Source of the DNA: Gluconacetobacter tumulicola
GTDB lineage: Bacteria > Pseudomonadota > Alphaproteobacteria > Acetobacterales > Acetobacteraceae
Assembly: GCF_014174215.1 (NCBI RefSeq)
Contig: NZ_JABEQL010000006.1
Coordinates: 143,171-207,170 of the forward strand
Length of the DNA stretch: 64,000 nucleotides
Direction of reading: 5' to 3'
Positions 9,523 to 20,906 of this stretch are shown here, one piece after another. Below the pieces are notes generated by a model, which did not search any database, had not been told where the DNA came from, and saw only the letters and a program-made list of their open reading frames with translations. Within the stretch, counting starts at the first letter, position 1. Each line of letters starts with the position of its first letter. A program made the position numbers and the translations under genes.

Positions 9523-9918
9523 TCAGTAATTGTAATAGCCGGGCGGTGGCGGGGGCGGCGGCGGATAGCCGGGCGGCGGATAGGATGGCTGCCCGTATGG
9601 CCCGTAGGCGGGAGGCGCATAACCGCCCGGCGGCGGATAATATTGCTGCGGCCGGTTCGGCGTGGTGGCGGCGCCGGTCGCCGCTCCAACCGCGCCGCCG
9701 GCCAGGGCGCCGATCGCGGCGCCGCGACCGCCACCGGCCAATGCGCCGATCGCGGCGCCACCTCCCGCGCCGATCAGGCCGCCGCCGAGCGCGCGCTGGC
9801 CCGGATCATACGGATTGCTACAGGCCGCCAGCGACAGGGCAAGAGCGCCCAGTGTCAGGAGCCCGGCCTTGCGGACGAGGTGGCGGGGTGGAGAGGCGGG
9901 AGTGCGAAGAGGGCTCAT
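9523..9918 (-). CDS. Glycine-zipper lipoprotein (longer paralogue)
   Basis: A 131-residue predicted lipoprotein with signal sequence LLTLGALALSLAAC, lipobox LAAC and lipidated Cys near residue 33. The mature part begins SNPYDPGQRALGGG. A glycine-zipper stretch follows (GAGGGAAIGALAGGGRGAAI and repeats, ~45-85), of the type found in YMGG/Rick_17kDa-like surface proteins. The tail is rich in Pro, Tyr and Gly ([19 protein letters not shown]). The next gene upstream on the same strand encodes a shorter copy with the same NPYDPG start. Function is unknown; a role in the outer membrane is inferred. Confidence 0.8.
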   Translation of the reverse strand: MSPLRTPASPPRHLVRKAGLLTLGALALSLAACSNPYDPGQRALGGGLIGAGGGAAIGALAGGGRGAAIGALAGGAVGAATGAATTPNRPQQYYPPPGGYAPPAYGPYGQPSYPPPGYPPPPPPPPGYYNY

Positions 9919-10032
9919 GGAATTCTCGTGGTTTCAGGCCGGTGTAGGGCGGTGGGCATCGTATGATGCACCGTATCGCGCTTTTTCGCCCTCGTCAGCG
10001 GAAAGCGAAATCGGGGCGATGTCATCGGCGGA

Positions 10033-10314
10033 TCAGTAGCCCCGGTTGTAATATCCACTCCGGCGTGGCGGATTGGGCGTGGTGGCGGCCCCCGCGGCAG
10101 CGCCGACCGCGCCGCCGCCTAATGCGCCGATCAGGGCGCCGCTCCCGCCGCCGGCCAAACCACCGATCGCGGCGCCGCCGCCGGCGCCGATCAGCGCGCC
10201 GGTTCCTGCGCGGGCGCCCGGGTCGTACGGATTGCCGCAACCCGCCAGGGCCAGAAGTCCGGCGCCGAGCAAGGCCGTCCGGGTGAAGAAAGAGGTTTGG
10301 GTGCGGATCGTCAT
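10033..10314 (-). CDS. Glycine-zipper lipoprotein (shorter paralogue)
   Basis: A 93-residue predicted lipoprotein: signal TALLGAGLLALAGC, lipobox LAGC, mature start GNPYDPGARAGTG. The glycine zipper (GAGGGAAIGGLAGGGSGALI and further GxxxG units) is followed by ATTPNPPRRSGYYNRGY. It shares the NPYDPG block, the zipper and the GAATTPN junction with the longer neighbour 114 bases downstream, so the two arose by tandem duplication. The longer copy has kept or gained the Pro/Tyr tail. Function is unknown. Confidence 0.78.
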   Translation of the reverse strand: MTIRTQTSFFTRTALLGAGLLALAGCGNPYDPGARAGTGALIGAGGGAAIGGLAGGGSGALIGALGGGAVGAAAGAATTPNPPRRSGYYNRGY

Positions 10315-11749
<1,435 letters not shown>

Positions 11750-11843
11750 CGACGAGCGGAACGCGGGGGGCCGAGGCGATGGACGTCCGGCATAATGGCG
11801 GGTGTGACTGGCGTGGGTATGCACGATACCCGGCGAACCCGTC

Positions 11844-12749
11844 ATGATTCCGCTTTCCATCACCTTGCGTCAGGCGCTGGAGCGGCTGGTCCTTCCGATT
11901 CTGATCGTTGCCGCGCTGGGGATCATCCTGCTTGGACAGGCGGATCGCAGTCTGACGGAACGGGTGCGGATGGGGTTGGCCGATATTCTGGCGCCCGCGT
12001 ACGGGCTGGTTGTCTGGCCGCAGGAACAGGCGCGCGACCTGCTGGGCCGCATGCGCGACATGGGTCGGATCGAGATCGAAAACCAGCGCCTGCGCGCGGA
12101 AAACGCCAATCTGCGCCATTGGTATGATGTCGCGGCCGCGCTGGCGGATGAAAACGCGGCCCTCAAGGCTAATTTGCACTGGATGCCCGATCCCTCGCCG
12201 TCTTTCGTCACGGGCCGGGTCGTCCGTGATACTAGTGGTCTGTATGCCCGCAGCGTGCTTGTGGCGGCCAATGTCGATGCGGGAATCCATAAGGATGAGA
12301 TCGTGCTCGACGGTTCGGGCCTGGTCGGACGCGTGACCGAGATCGGTAGCCGGTCGGTGCGTGTCCTGCTGCTCACCGATGCGTCGAGCCGCATACCGGT
12401 CAGACTGGAAGTCAGCCACGGGGCCGCTATAATGGCCGGCGATAATTCGGGTACACCTCGCCTTATCTACTATTCCCAGGACAATCCCCCGGTCGAGGGA
12501 GAGCGCGTCGTCACCAATGGCGAGATCGATACAATGCCCGCGGGCCTGCCTGTCGGGCAGATCCATTATGTTCGCCCCGGTCAGCCGGTCGTCATCCCCT
12601 TTGCGTCACTGGGGCATCTCGACATCGTACGGGTCTTCGATTATGGGCGCTCCGCTGTCGTCCCTCCCGATGCGCCGGGGCGGATTCCGGTGCGGCGCCC
12701 GGCCGATTCCTTCTCGCTCCCATTTTCCTCCCCACTGGGCCATGGATGA
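11844..12749 (+). CDS. mreC: Rod-shape-determining protein MreC
   Basis: A 301-residue bitopic inner-membrane protein that links MreB filaments to the periplasmic elongation enzymes. A single membrane segment (VLPILIVAALGIILLGQ) lies at ~15-31. A coiled coil follows (IEIENQRLRAENANLRHWYD, then ADENAALKANL), ~72-110. The remainder is the two beta-barrel MreC domain, with VDAGIHKDEIVLDGSGLVGRV near 145. The Pro-rich C-terminus is presumably disordered. It lies 94 bases after mreB and 12 bases before mreD. Confidence 0.95.
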   Translation: MIPLSITLRQALERLVLPILIVAALGIILLGQADRSLTERVRMGLADILAPAYGLVVWPQEQARDLLGRMRDMGRIEIENQRLRAENANLRHWYDVAAALADENAALKANLHWMPDPSPSFVTGRVVRDTSGLYARSVLVAANVDAGIHKDEIVLDGSGLVGRVTEIGSRSVRVLLLTDASSRIPVRLEVSHGAAIMAGDNSGTPRLIYYSQDNPPVEGERVVTNGEIDTMPAGLPVGQIHYVRPGQPVVIPFASLGHLDIVRVFDYGRSAVVPPDAPGRIPVRRPADSFSLPFSSPLGHG

Positions 12750-12761
12750 GAGTGTGCATGG

Positions 12762-13325
12762 ATGACGCCCGACCAGGCTCCAGAGTTCCAACCGGGCATT
12801 CAGCCTCGGCCCAGTCTGTGGCGGCGGCTGGACATGCTATCGCGGCGTGGCCTGCCCGCCGCGCTGACCGGTATGGCTGTCCTGCTGCTTTCCGCGCCGT
12901 TCGGCCTGCCCGGGCAGGCAGAGTTGTTGCCGGGCATTCTGCTGTCGTCCGTTTTCTTCTGGTCGGTGTTCCGGCCGGCATCGATGTCGTCGCCGATCGT
13001 GTTCCTGCTTGGGATGCTGGTCGATCTGCTCGGGTTCGGGCCGCCGGGTGTGATGCTTCTGGTGGTACTGCTCGTCCATGGGGTGGCACTTTCTGGCCGC
13101 TACGGCTTCTCGCGGGCTCACATTCTCGTTCTGTGGCTGGTGTTCGACGGCGTGTCGCTGGCCGCGACGGCGCTGCAATGGGGACTGATTTCCGCGCTGT
13201 CGCTGCACCTTGTGCCCATGATTGCCTTCGCGTTCCAGTGGGTGCTCGGGGTCGGTGTGTTTCCGCTTCTGTGCGTAGTCTTCAGCACTCTGGGGCGTTC
13301 TATCGCCAATCCGGATCGAGCCTGA
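12762..13325 (+). CDS. mreD: Rod-shape-determining protein MreD
   Basis: A 187-residue polytopic inner-membrane protein, the third Mre component. About five hydrophobic helices are visible (GMAVLLLSAPFGL; VFLLGMLVDLLGFG; GVMLLVVLLVHGVA; LVFDGVSLAATALQ; PMIAFAFQWVLGVGVFPLL). Identity rests on length, topology and position between mreC and the PBP2 gene; the primary sequence of MreD is poorly conserved. Confidence 0.88.
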   Translation: MTPDQAPEFQPGIQPRPSLWRRLDMLSRRGLPAALTGMAVLLLSAPFGLPGQAELLPGILLSSVFFWSVFRPASMSSPIVFLLGMLVDLLGFGPPGVMLLVVLLVHGVALSGRYGFSRAHILVLWLVFDGVSLAATALQWGLISALSLHLVPMIAFAFQWVLGVGVFPLLCVVFSTLGRSIANPDRA

Positions 13326-13362
13326 TGGCGGTTTTCGATTTCGTCCCGGCCTGGATGGATTG

Positions 13363-15276
13363 ATGGTTCGGCGTCGCAAAACCTTGCAGCGCCTGATGTC
13401 GCGGCCCGATGCCGATACGCCCTCGCGTGGGGTCTTTACCCGGCGTGCGCTGGTTGTGCTGGGAGCCCAGATGGCGGCATTCGGCCTGCTGGGCCATCGG
13501 CTGTACGGGTTGCAGGTGGTGGAGGGCGATCACTTCGCCCGTATGGCTGAGAATAATCGCGTCAGCCGCCGCCTGATCGCCTCGCCACGCGGGCGGGTGG
13601 TCGACCGGTTTGGGATCGCCGTGGCCTCGAACAAGGTGAACTGGCGTGCCCTGCTGCTGCCCGAGGAAACCAGCGACATACCGGGCACCCTGGATCGTTT
13701 TTCCGCGCTGGTGCCGATCGAGGCGCGGGATCGGGCGCGTATCGAGCGCGAGATCCGGCACAAGCGGCGTTTTATTCCCGTCATGCTGCATGATTTCCTG
13801 TCCTGGGACGACATGGCGCGGATCGAACTCAATGCGCCCTCGCTGCCCGGGGTGCTGATCGATGTCGGGACCACGCGGAATTATCCGTTCGGGCCGCTGA
13901 TGGCGCACGTGGTGGGCTATGTCGCACCGCCCGGCGACAAGGATGTGGCGCAGGATCAGACGCTGGCACTGCCCGGAATGCGGGTGGGACGCGCCGGTAT
14001 CGAGCAGACCCAGGATGGGCTACTGCGCGGCCAGGTCGGCGCGGTGGAGGTCGAGGTCAACGCGGTCGGTCGCCTGATGTCCGAATTGTCGCGCGACGAG
14101 GGGCAGCCGGGCGACGAAATCACCCTGACCATCGATTCGGGCCTGCAGCAGGCGGTGCTGGGGCGGATTGCCGACCAGTCGGCCAGCGCGGTGGTGATGG
14201 ATTGCCGTAATGGCGAGGTGCTGGCCATGGTCAGCAACCCGTCCTTCGACCCGTCGCTATTCGACAGCGGGGTCAGTCAGGCGCAGTGGCAGGAATGGGC
14301 CACCGATCCGCGCACGCCCCTGATCAACAAGGCGGTGGCTGGTGTCTATCCGCCGGGCTCGACCTTCAAGCCGGCGGTGGCGATGGCGGCGCTGAAGGCC
14401 GGCACCCTGTCGCCGACCGATCGGATTTTCTGTCCAGGTTATCTGGATGTGGGCGGGACGCGGTTCCACTGCTGGTCCCGCTATGGTCATGGCGCGCTGA
14501 CCCTCAAGGAAGGGCTGAAATTCTCCTGCGACGTGTTCTTCTACGAAGTGGCGCGGCGGACCGGCATGGATGCCATTGCGGCCGCCTCCCACAGTTTCGG
14601 GCTGGGCACGAACCTGGATATTGAACTGCAGCATACCCGGGCGGGCCTGATCCCTACGCCGGAATGGCGGCGGGCGCATGGCCAGCACTGGAATGGCGGA
14701 GACACGATCGTCAGCGGCATCGGTCAGGGGTTCGTGCAGGTGACGCCGCTGCAGCTTGCCACCTATGTCTCGCGGATCGCCAGTGGGCGGGCAGTGCAGC
14801 CGCATCTGGTTCGGGCGATTTCGGGCCGGCAGACCGACGGCACCGATGGTGGCCACTGGCCGGCATTGGACATGCCGGAGCCCTTCCTGGCTCAGTTGCG
14901 GGCCGGGATGTATGCCGTGGTCAACGAGGAACATGGTACCGCGCCCAAGGCCAAGCTGGATATTCCGGGAGTGCAGATGGCCGGCAAGACCGGTTCGGCC
15001 CAGGTGCGGCATGTTTCGCGCGCGTTGCGCGAGAGCGGGCATTTCGATTCGTCTTCGCTGCCGTGGGAATACCGGCCCCATGCGCTGTTCATCTGCTTCG
15101 CGCCCTATGACGCACCGCGCTATGCAGCGGCGGTGGTGGTGGAACATGGCAATGCGGGGGCTGCGGTTGCCGCCCCGCTGGCCCGCGATATCATGACCGA
15201 TACGCTGACCCGCGACCCGGCGAACCGCAAGGAGCCGCCGGGCCAGGTGGTGGCGGAGGTCGAGGACTTCGAATAG
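13363..15276 (+). CDS. mrdA: Penicillin-binding protein 2 (elongation transpeptidase)
   Basis: Class B PBP that cross-links peptidoglycan during cell elongation, paired with RodA. The ATG at 13363 follows a TTG that could also serve. A single N-terminal membrane anchor (LVVLGAQMAAFGLLGHRLYG) at ~25-45 leads to the PBP dimerisation domain. The transpeptidase domain has the active-site Ser333 in PPGSTFKP, an SxD motif as SCD in KFSCDVFFYE, and KTG in MAGKTGSAQ. Length 637 is normal. It is transcribed with mreBCD and rodA. Confidence 0.97.
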   Translation: MVRRRKTLQRLMSRPDADTPSRGVFTRRALVVLGAQMAAFGLLGHRLYGLQVVEGDHFARMAENNRVSRRLIASPRGRVVDRFGIAVASNKVNWRALLLPEETSDIPGTLDRFSALVPIEARDRARIEREIRHKRRFIPVMLHDFLSWDDMARIELNAPSLPGVLIDVGTTRNYPFGPLMAHVVGYVAPPGDKDVAQDQTLALPGMRVGRAGIEQTQDGLLRGQVGAVEVEVNAVGRLMSELSRDEGQPGDEITLTIDSGLQQAVLGRIADQSASAVVMDCRNGEVLAMVSNPSFDPSLFDSGVSQAQWQEWATDPRTPLINKAVAGVYPPGSTFKPAVAMAALKAGTLSPTDRIFCPGYLDVGGTRFHCWSRYGHGALTLKEGLKFSCDVFFYEVARRTGMDAIAAASHSFGLGTNLDIELQHTRAGLIPTPEWRRAHGQHWNGGDTIVSGIGQGFVQVTPLQLATYVSRIASGRAVQPHLVRAISGRQTDGTDGGHWPALDMPEPFLAQLRAGMYAVVNEEHGTAPKAKLDIPGVQMAGKTGSAQVRHVSRALRESGHFDSSSLPWEYRPHALFICFAPYDAPRYAAAVVVEHGNAGAAVAAPLARDIMTDTLTRDPANRKEPPGQVVAEVEDFE

Positions 15277-15409
15277 CTGTCCCTACGGGAGCGCGTTCGG
15301 ATCGCACCGCGCGCACATGTTCAGTCAGACTCTGGACAAGGGCGGGTGGGACGCGCATCTGTGGCCGCCGTCCGTGTGGCGTTGCGGGCGATGACGCGGG
15401 ACCGAGAGC

Positions 15410-16561
15410 ATGAATTTCCAGAAACGCCTTCTGCGCGCCGAGCCCAATTTCCGTATCCTGGCCAAGCTGTGGCAGGTCAATTGGCTGTATGTGCTGCTGA
15501 TCTGCGCGTTGGCCATGGTGGGGTATGGCGCGCTTTATTCCGCCGCCGGCGGGTCATCCCATCCGTTTGCGGGGCCGCAGACCATCCGCTTCGCCATCGG
15601 TCTGGTGATGATGGTCTGCGTGGCGCTGATGAGTCCGCGTGTGCTGACGCGTCTGGCGTGGCCGCTTTATGGCCTGTCGCTGGTGCTGTTGGTCGCCGTG
15701 CTGCGCATGGGGCATGTCGGCAAGGGGGCGGAGCGATGGCTGATCGTCGGTGGCGTGCAGCTTCAGCCGTCCGAACTGGCCAAGATCGCGCTGGTGCTGG
15801 TGCTGGCGACCTGGTTCCATCGTGTCAGCTACCGGCGCATGGTCAATCCGCTCTATCTGCTGCCGCCCGCCGCCATGGTGCTGCTGCCGGTGGGGCTGGT
15901 GCTGAAGGAGCCCAATCTGGGCACGGCCGTCATCATTGGCGTGGTGGGTGCCACCATCTTCTTCGGCGCGGGGATGCGGCTGTGGCAGATCGCGCTGCTG
16001 CTGTTGCCGCTGCCCTTTCTGGGCAAGTTTGCCTACAGCCATCTGCATGATTACCAGAAGGCGCGCATTACTACCTTCCTGAATCCGGAAAGCGATCCGC
16101 TTGGGGCGGGTTATAATATCATCCAGTCGAAGATTGCGCTCGGTTCGGGGGGTATGTGGGGGCAGGGCTATCTGCACGGCACGCAGGGCCAGCTGAACTT
16201 CCTGCCTGAAAAGCAGACCGACTTCATCTTCACCATGATCGCCGAGGAATGGGGCTATGTCGGCGGGATTGCGGTGATCGGGCTGCTGATGCTGATGGTG
16301 ATCGGCGGCATGCTGATTGCCATGCGCAGCCGCAACCAGTTCGGACGGTTGCTGGGGTTGGGGATCGCGACCAATTTCTTCCTGTATTGTGCGGTCAACC
16401 TGTCGATGGTGATGGGGACGATCCCCGTTGGTGGCGTGCCGTTGCCGCTGATTTCCTATGGTGGGTCGGCCATGTTGACGGTGATGTTCGGTTTCGGCCT
16501 GCTGATGTCGGCCTGGGTGCACCGCAACGACCATTTTGGCGAGGCCGGGGACAGGTCGTGA
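15410..16561 (+). CDS. rodA: SEDS peptidoglycan glycosyltransferase RodA
   Basis: A 383-residue multi-spanning SEDS protein that polymerises lipid II for lateral wall growth with PBP2. Family landmarks are QPSELAKIALVL near 120, KEPNLGTAVII near 165, the central DPLGAGYNIIQSKIALGSGG around 225-245, and the C-terminal GGVPLPLISYGGSA. About ten hydrophobic segments are evident. The stop overlaps the GTG start of the next gene. Confidence 0.97.
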   Translation: MNFQKRLLRAEPNFRILAKLWQVNWLYVLLICALAMVGYGALYSAAGGSSHPFAGPQTIRFAIGLVMMVCVALMSPRVLTRLAWPLYGLSLVLLVAVLRMGHVGKGAERWLIVGGVQLQPSELAKIALVLVLATWFHRVSYRRMVNPLYLLPPAAMVLLPVGLVLKEPNLGTAVIIGVVGATIFFGAGMRLWQIALLLLPLPFLGKFAYSHLHDYQKARITTFLNPESDPLGAGYNIIQSKIALGSGGMWGQGYLHGTQGQLNFLPEKQTDFIFTMIAEEWGYVGGIAVIGLLMLMVIGGMLIAMRSRNQFGRLLGLGIATNFFLYCAVNLSMVMGTIPVGGVPLPLISYGGSAMLTVMFGFGLLMSAWVHRNDHFGEAGDRS

Positions 16562-17016
16562 CCGGTCTGCGGCCGGTCGATGCCGCGACCGCGCTTGCAT
16601 ATCGGCGGAGCCTGTATCGTGCGGGCGGGATATCTGTGCGGGTCGGACAGCGCCCGGTGCGGGACGATCCGACGCTGCCCGCATGGTGGCGGCGCGGTGA
16701 CGTGGTATTCGTCAGCGCCGCCAATCCGGGTGGTCGCCGCCGGCCGGATGGCTGGAACCTGCGGCGAATGCGGGCACTGGCCGCATGTCTGGCGGGATGC
16801 GAAATCCGGGAAGGTGAGGGGCGGCTGGGACAGTGGGCTGAGCCGCTGTTCGCCGTGCGTCTGCCGCTGGCACGCGGACGGGTGATCGCTCGGCGCTTTA
16901 GGCAGAATGCCGTTCTGCTGGTGCGGGAGGGGAGGCCGGCACGGCTGGTGTTTCTTGAAGCGCCGCACCCGGCGCGGCGGCCGGGTGGGGATGGACTCAG
17001 CCTTCGATCTGGCTGA
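16558..17016 (+). CDS. DUF3293 family protein
   Basis: A 152-residue protein starting with GTG at 16558, overlapping the rodA stop by four bases (GTGA). It shows the DUF3293 pattern: an N-terminal AYRRSLY segment, the central FVSAANPGGRRRPDGWN motif near residue 60, then RRMRALAACLAG. The biochemical role of DUF3293 is unknown. The overlap implies co-translation with rodA. The 3' end overlaps the 3' end of the convergent glyS gene by 20 bases. Confidence 0.7.
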   Translation: MTGLRPVDAATALAYRRSLYRAGGISVRVGQRPVRDDPTLPAWWRRGDVVFVSAANPGGRRRPDGWNLRRMRALAACLAGCEIREGEGRLGQWAEPLFAVRLPLARGRVIARRFRQNAVLLVREGRPARLVFLEAPHPARRPGGDGLSLRSG

Positions 17017-19057
17017 AATCCGCGATCAGCACCATCATGCGCCGGAGTTCGGCCAGCAGGCGCAGCCGGTTCAGGCGCAGATCGGCGCGGTCAGCGTTGA
17101 CCGTGACCGCTTCGAAGAATCGGTCCAGGGCCGGCCGCAGGCGGGCGGCTTCGCGCATGGCGTCGGTATAGCGCTCATTGGAGATTGCGGCCTCGACTGC
17201 GGGGGTGACCTCCAGCAGCATGTTGGCCAGGTCGCGTTCCTCGGGCTGCTCGTACAGCGTCGGGTCGGGCGTGCCGTCATGCGGGCCGTCCTTGCGGTCT
17301 TCGATCCGCAGGATGTTGGCGGCGCGCTTGGTCGCCGCCAGCAGGTTTTGCCCGTCATCAGTAGCCAGCATGGCGGCCAGTACGTCGGTGCGGGTCAGCA
17401 GGCGGGTGATGTCGCTGTCCTCGTTTCCGCTGGAAATCGCGGCCAGGATATCATGGCGGGCACCTTCGGCGCGCAACTGGACCCGGAGCCGCTCGGCCAC
17501 GAAGCCGGGCAGCAGTGCCAGGTCCGGCGCGTCGCGCAGGGTCTCGGGCAGGGTCTCGGCCGCCAGCACGAACAGCCGGACAAGATCCAGCCGTAGCGCG
17601 TTTTCGCGGATGATGCGGATGATGCCCAGGGCGGCACGGCGCAGCGCGTAGGGATCGCCCGATCCGCCGGGTTTTTCGCCCGCCGCGAAGAAGGCGGTCA
17701 GGCTGTCGATCTTATCGGCCAGTGCCACCGCGATCGAGACCGGGGCCGTCGGCACGCCGTCGGTCTGGCCGCGTGGCATGTAATGTTCGGCGATGGCCGT
17801 GGCGACGCTGGCGGGCTCGCCATCATGGCGGGCGTAATACGATCCCATCACGCCCTGAAGCTCGGGGAACTCGCCCACCATGCCGGTGGTCAGGTCGGCC
17901 TTGGCCAGCAAGGCAGCGCGTTCGGCCTCGGCGATCGGGGCGCCGACCATCGGCGCCAACAGGCCGGCCAGACGGACGATGCGCTGCACGCGTTCGCCCT
18001 GGCTGCCGAGGGCGGCGTGAAAGATGATGGCATCCAGCGCCCCGATCCGGCTGGCGAGGGGGCGGGCGCGGTCCAGGTCCCAGAAATGACGGGCGTCGGC
18101 GAAGCGGGCGCGCAGCACGCGTTCATTGCCCGCGATGGTCAGCGCGCCGCCATCCTCGGGTTGCAGATTGGCGACGAAGGCGAAGCGCGGCGCGGCCGAG
18201 CCGTCATCGCGGACCAGGGCGAAATAGCGCTGGTTGACGCGCATCGATACCTGCATGACCTCCGGCGGCAGATCCATGAAGGTTTCGTCGATCCGGCCGA
18301 GGAACGGCACGGGCCACTCGGTCAGGCCCGCGACCTCGTCCACCAGGCCCGGGTCGGCGACGATGCGCAGCCCTTCCTCGGCAGCGAGGCGGGCGGTGCC
18401 GTCCTCGATCAGGGCGCGGCGCTCGGCTGCGTCTACCAGAACCTGCCGGGCGCGCAGGCCTTCGCGCCAGTCGGCCGCGCCGGTCACGGCGAAGGCGCCG
18501 GGCGCGGTGAAGCGGTGGCCCTCGGTCAGCCGGTCGGCGTGCAGGCCGTGACCGTCATCCTCGTCCTTGGCCAGGGTGACATAGACCACCTCGCCATCCA
18601 ACAGGCACAGGATGCGGCGAAGCGGCCGGACCCAGGTGAAGGCGCTGCCGTCGCCCCAGCGCATGGATTTGGGCCAGGGGAAGCGGCGCAGCAGGGGCGG
18701 CAGGATCTCGGCGATGCGGGTCGCCGCCTCGACCGGCGGGACGGTGCGGTTCAGCACCCAGAAGCCATTCTCCAGCACCAGATCGTCCTGGGTGACGCCA
18801 TGCTTGCGGGTGAAGCCGGCCAGCGCCTTTTCGGGCGCGCCTTCGCGCGGGCCGCGTTCGGCGATGGTGGTGCCGGGTACGGTGCCGTCCAGCGTCAGGG
18901 TCAGGGCGATGCGGCGGGGGCCGGCGAAGGCGGTGGCGTTGCGCGGGTTCAGCGGCGCCAGGGCCTCGGTGACCAGGCGCAGCAGGTCGTCCGCCCCGCG
19001 GGCCTGCATGCGGGCGGGAATTTCCTCGGAAAACAGTTCGAGCAGAAGTTCGGGCAT
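16997..19057 (-). CDS. glyS: Glycine-tRNA ligase beta subunit
   Basis: Beta subunit of the alpha2-beta2 glycyl-tRNA synthetase; it carries tRNA-recognition domains while the alpha subunit forms the aminoacyl site. The 686-residue length and the start MPELLLELFSEEIPARMQ are diagnostic, with the core motif LVDEVAGLTEWPVPFLG and an HD-like region around LTTGMVGEFPELQGVMG. The C-terminal anticodon-binding-like region (FFEAVTVNADRADLRLNRL) is present. It starts 3 bases after the glyQ stop. Confidence 0.97.
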   Translation of the reverse strand: MPELLLELFSEEIPARMQARGADDLLRLVTEALAPLNPRNATAFAGPRRIALTLTLDGTVPGTTIAERGPREGAPEKALAGFTRKHGVTQDDLVLENGFWVLNRTVPPVEAATRIAEILPPLLRRFPWPKSMRWGDGSAFTWVRPLRRILCLLDGEVVYVTLAKDEDDGHGLHADRLTEGHRFTAPGAFAVTGAADWREGLRARQVLVDAAERRALIEDGTARLAAEEGLRIVADPGLVDEVAGLTEWPVPFLGRIDETFMDLPPEVMQVSMRVNQRYFALVRDDGSAAPRFAFVANLQPEDGGALTIAGNERVLRARFADARHFWDLDRARPLASRIGALDAIIFHAALGSQGERVQRIVRLAGLLAPMVGAPIAEAERAALLAKADLTTGMVGEFPELQGVMGSYYARHDGEPASVATAIAEHYMPRGQTDGVPTAPVSIAVALADKIDSLTAFFAAGEKPGGSGDPYALRRAALGIIRIIRENALRLDLVRLFVLAAETLPETLRDAPDLALLPGFVAERLRVQLRAEGARHDILAAISSGNEDSDITRLLTRTDVLAAMLATDDGQNLLAATKRAANILRIEDRKDGPHDGTPDPTLYEQPEERDLANMLLEVTPAVEAAISNERYTDAMREAARLRPALDRFFEAVTVNADRADLRLNRLRLLAELRRMMVLIADFSQIEG

Positions 19058-19060
19058 GAC

Positions 19061-19954
19061 TTATTCCTCGCCGGCCAGCCATGCGTCGCAGCAGCGACGG
19101 GCCAGGGCCCGCACGCGGCCGATATAGGATGCGCGTTCGCTGACGCTGATCACGCCGCGCGCATCCAGCAGGTTGAACAGGTGGCTGGCCTTCAGGCACT
19201 GATCGTAGGCGGGCTGGGCGATACCGGCTTCGGCCAGGGAAGTGGCCTCGCGTTCGGCATCGATGAAATGGCGATGCAGCATTTCGGTGTCGGCCAATTC
19301 GAAATTATGGCGCGAATAATCCTGCTCGGCGCGCAGGAAGACGTCGCCATAGGTCAGGCCCTGGCCGTTGAAGTCGAGGTCGTAGACATTTTCGACCCCC
19401 TGGACGTACATCGCCAGCCGCTCCAGCCCGTAGGTCAGTTCGGTGGAGGGAAGCACGGTGGGAATGCCGCCGACCTGCTGGAAATAGGTGAACTGAGTCA
19501 CCTCCATGCCGTCGCACCAGACTTCCCAGCCCAGCCCCCAGGCGCCGATCGTGGGGTTTTCCCAATCGTCCTCGACGAAGCGGATATCATGTTCCAGCGG
19601 GTCGATGCCGATGGCGCGGTAGCTGTCCAGCAGTAGTTTCTGGCTTTCCTCGGGCGTCGGCTTCAGCAGGACCTGGTACTGGTAGTAATGTTGCAGCCGG
19701 TTCGGATTTTCCCCGTAACGCCCATCGGAGGGCCGGCGGCAGGGCTGGACGTAGGCTGCTTTCCACGGCCGTTTGCCCAGCGCGCGCAGGGTGGTGTGCG
19801 GCGAGAGCGTGCCGGCCCCGACTTCGGTATCGTACGGTTGCAGGATGGCGCAGCCCTGTGCGGACCAAAATCGATGCAGTGTCAGGATCAGGTCCTGGAA
19901 GGACAGGGGACGCGCGGCAGGGGCACGGGGGCGAGGCGCGGAGGCCGGGACCAT
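19061..19954 (-). CDS. glyQ: Glycine-tRNA ligase alpha subunit
   Basis: Catalytic alpha subunit of bacterial heterotetrameric glycyl-tRNA synthetase. The 297-residue product starts at 19954 ([12 protein letters not shown]). Conserved blocks include [67 protein letters not shown] and [12 protein letters not shown]. The frame is open for another ~1 kb upstream, but that part overlaps a plus-strand gene and has no family resemblance, so it is rejected. The stop is followed almost at once by glyS. Confidence 0.97.
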   Translation of the reverse strand: MVPASAPRPRAPAARPLSFQDLILTLHRFWSAQGCAILQPYDTEVGAGTLSPHTTLRALGKRPWKAAYVQPCRRPSDGRYGENPNRLQHYYQYQVLLKPTPEESQKLLLDSYRAIGIDPLEHDIRFVEDDWENPTIGAWGLGWEVWCDGMEVTQFTYFQQVGGIPTVLPSTELTYGLERLAMYVQGVENVYDLDFNGQGLTYGDVFLRAEQDYSRHNFELADTEMLHRHFIDAEREATSLAEAGIAQPAYDQCLKASHLFNLLDARGVISVSERASYIGRVRALARRCCDAWLAGEE

Positions 19955-20137
19955 GGACAGGGATGCTCCGGGTAAGCGATGGAAAACGCATGCCATCCGG
20001 CACGCACAGGGGGCGCACCATACAGGTATGACGCGCGGATCGAAAGGCGGCGCGTGGCGTGACGGGCCGGGGTTGCGAAATCCATGCACGCGGGCCACAT
20101 CTAGGTTTGGCACTCTTGTCGGAGACAGGACGGAAAG

Positions 20138-20878
20138 ATGAATACCGAAGAACGCGACCTGATCACGAAGTTCGTCGCCCGTGTGGGGGGCGCACCGCAG
20201 GGGGGCTTCGGCAGCGTACCTGCGACGACGCCCAACCTGCCGCCGATCGACCCGGAGGCCGACCAGTATATCGGCCAGATGTTCCAGCAATATCCCGAGG
20301 CCCGCTATCGCGTGACCCAGATGGCGGTGGTGCAGGAAGCGGCGCTGGTGGCGGCGCAGAATCGTATCCAGCAATTGCAGTGGCAGCTTCAGCAGGCGCA
20401 GCAGGCCCTGGAGGCGCAGCAGCAGCGTCCCGCGGGTGGCGGCGGGGGTCTGTTTGGCGGGCTGTTCGGTGGTGGACAGCGGGCGCAGGCGGCGCCTCCG
20501 CCGGGTTGGGGGCAGCAGGCGGCTCCGCCGCCGCCCCAGCCGCAGCAGGGCTATCCGATGGGCATGCAGCCGGGGATGTTTCCGGCGCGTGGAAGCGGTT
20601 TCCTTGGGTCGGCCCTGACGACGGCGGCTGGTGTCGCGGGTGGCATGATGGTGGGCAACGCCCTGACCGACCTGTTCAGCGGCCATCACGACGGCGGGGG
20701 CTTCGGTGGGGGCGGAATGGGTGGCGAGACGGTCATCAACAATAATTACGGGGCTGCGCCGGGGGGTGATCCCTTTGGTGGTGCTGGGACCGATGTCGAT
20801 CCGGGCTTCGATGCCGGTGGCGGCGGCGATGGCGGTTTCGGCGGCGACTGGGGTGGCGGCGGCGACGACAATTTCTGA
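20138..20878 (+). CDS. DUF2076 family protein
   Basis: A 246-residue protein. The N-terminus ([16 protein letters not shown]) and the following ~90 residues, including [14 protein letters not shown] and a Gln-rich helix ([20 protein letters not shown]), fit DUF2076. The rest is low complexity: glycine runs ([15 protein letters not shown]), Pro/Gln stretches, and an Asp/Gly-rich tail ([18 protein letters not shown]). No signal peptide is seen. The function of the family is unknown. It is transcribed away from glyQ and followed by a strong terminator. Confidence 0.8.
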   Translation: MNTEERDLITKFVARVGGAPQGGFGSVPATTPNLPPIDPEADQYIGQMFQQYPEARYRVTQMAVVQEAALVAAQNRIQQLQWQLQQAQQALEAQQQRPAGGGGGLFGGLFGGGQRAQAAPPPGWGQQAAPPPPQPQQGYPMGMQPGMFPARGSGFLGSALTTAAGVAGGMMVGNALTDLFSGHHDGGGFGGGGMGGETVINNNYGAAPGGDPFGGAGTDVDPGFDAGGGGDGGFGGDWGGGGDDNF

Positions 20879-20906
20879 GGCGAGCCAGCTTCGGCGATGA
20901 TGGAAA

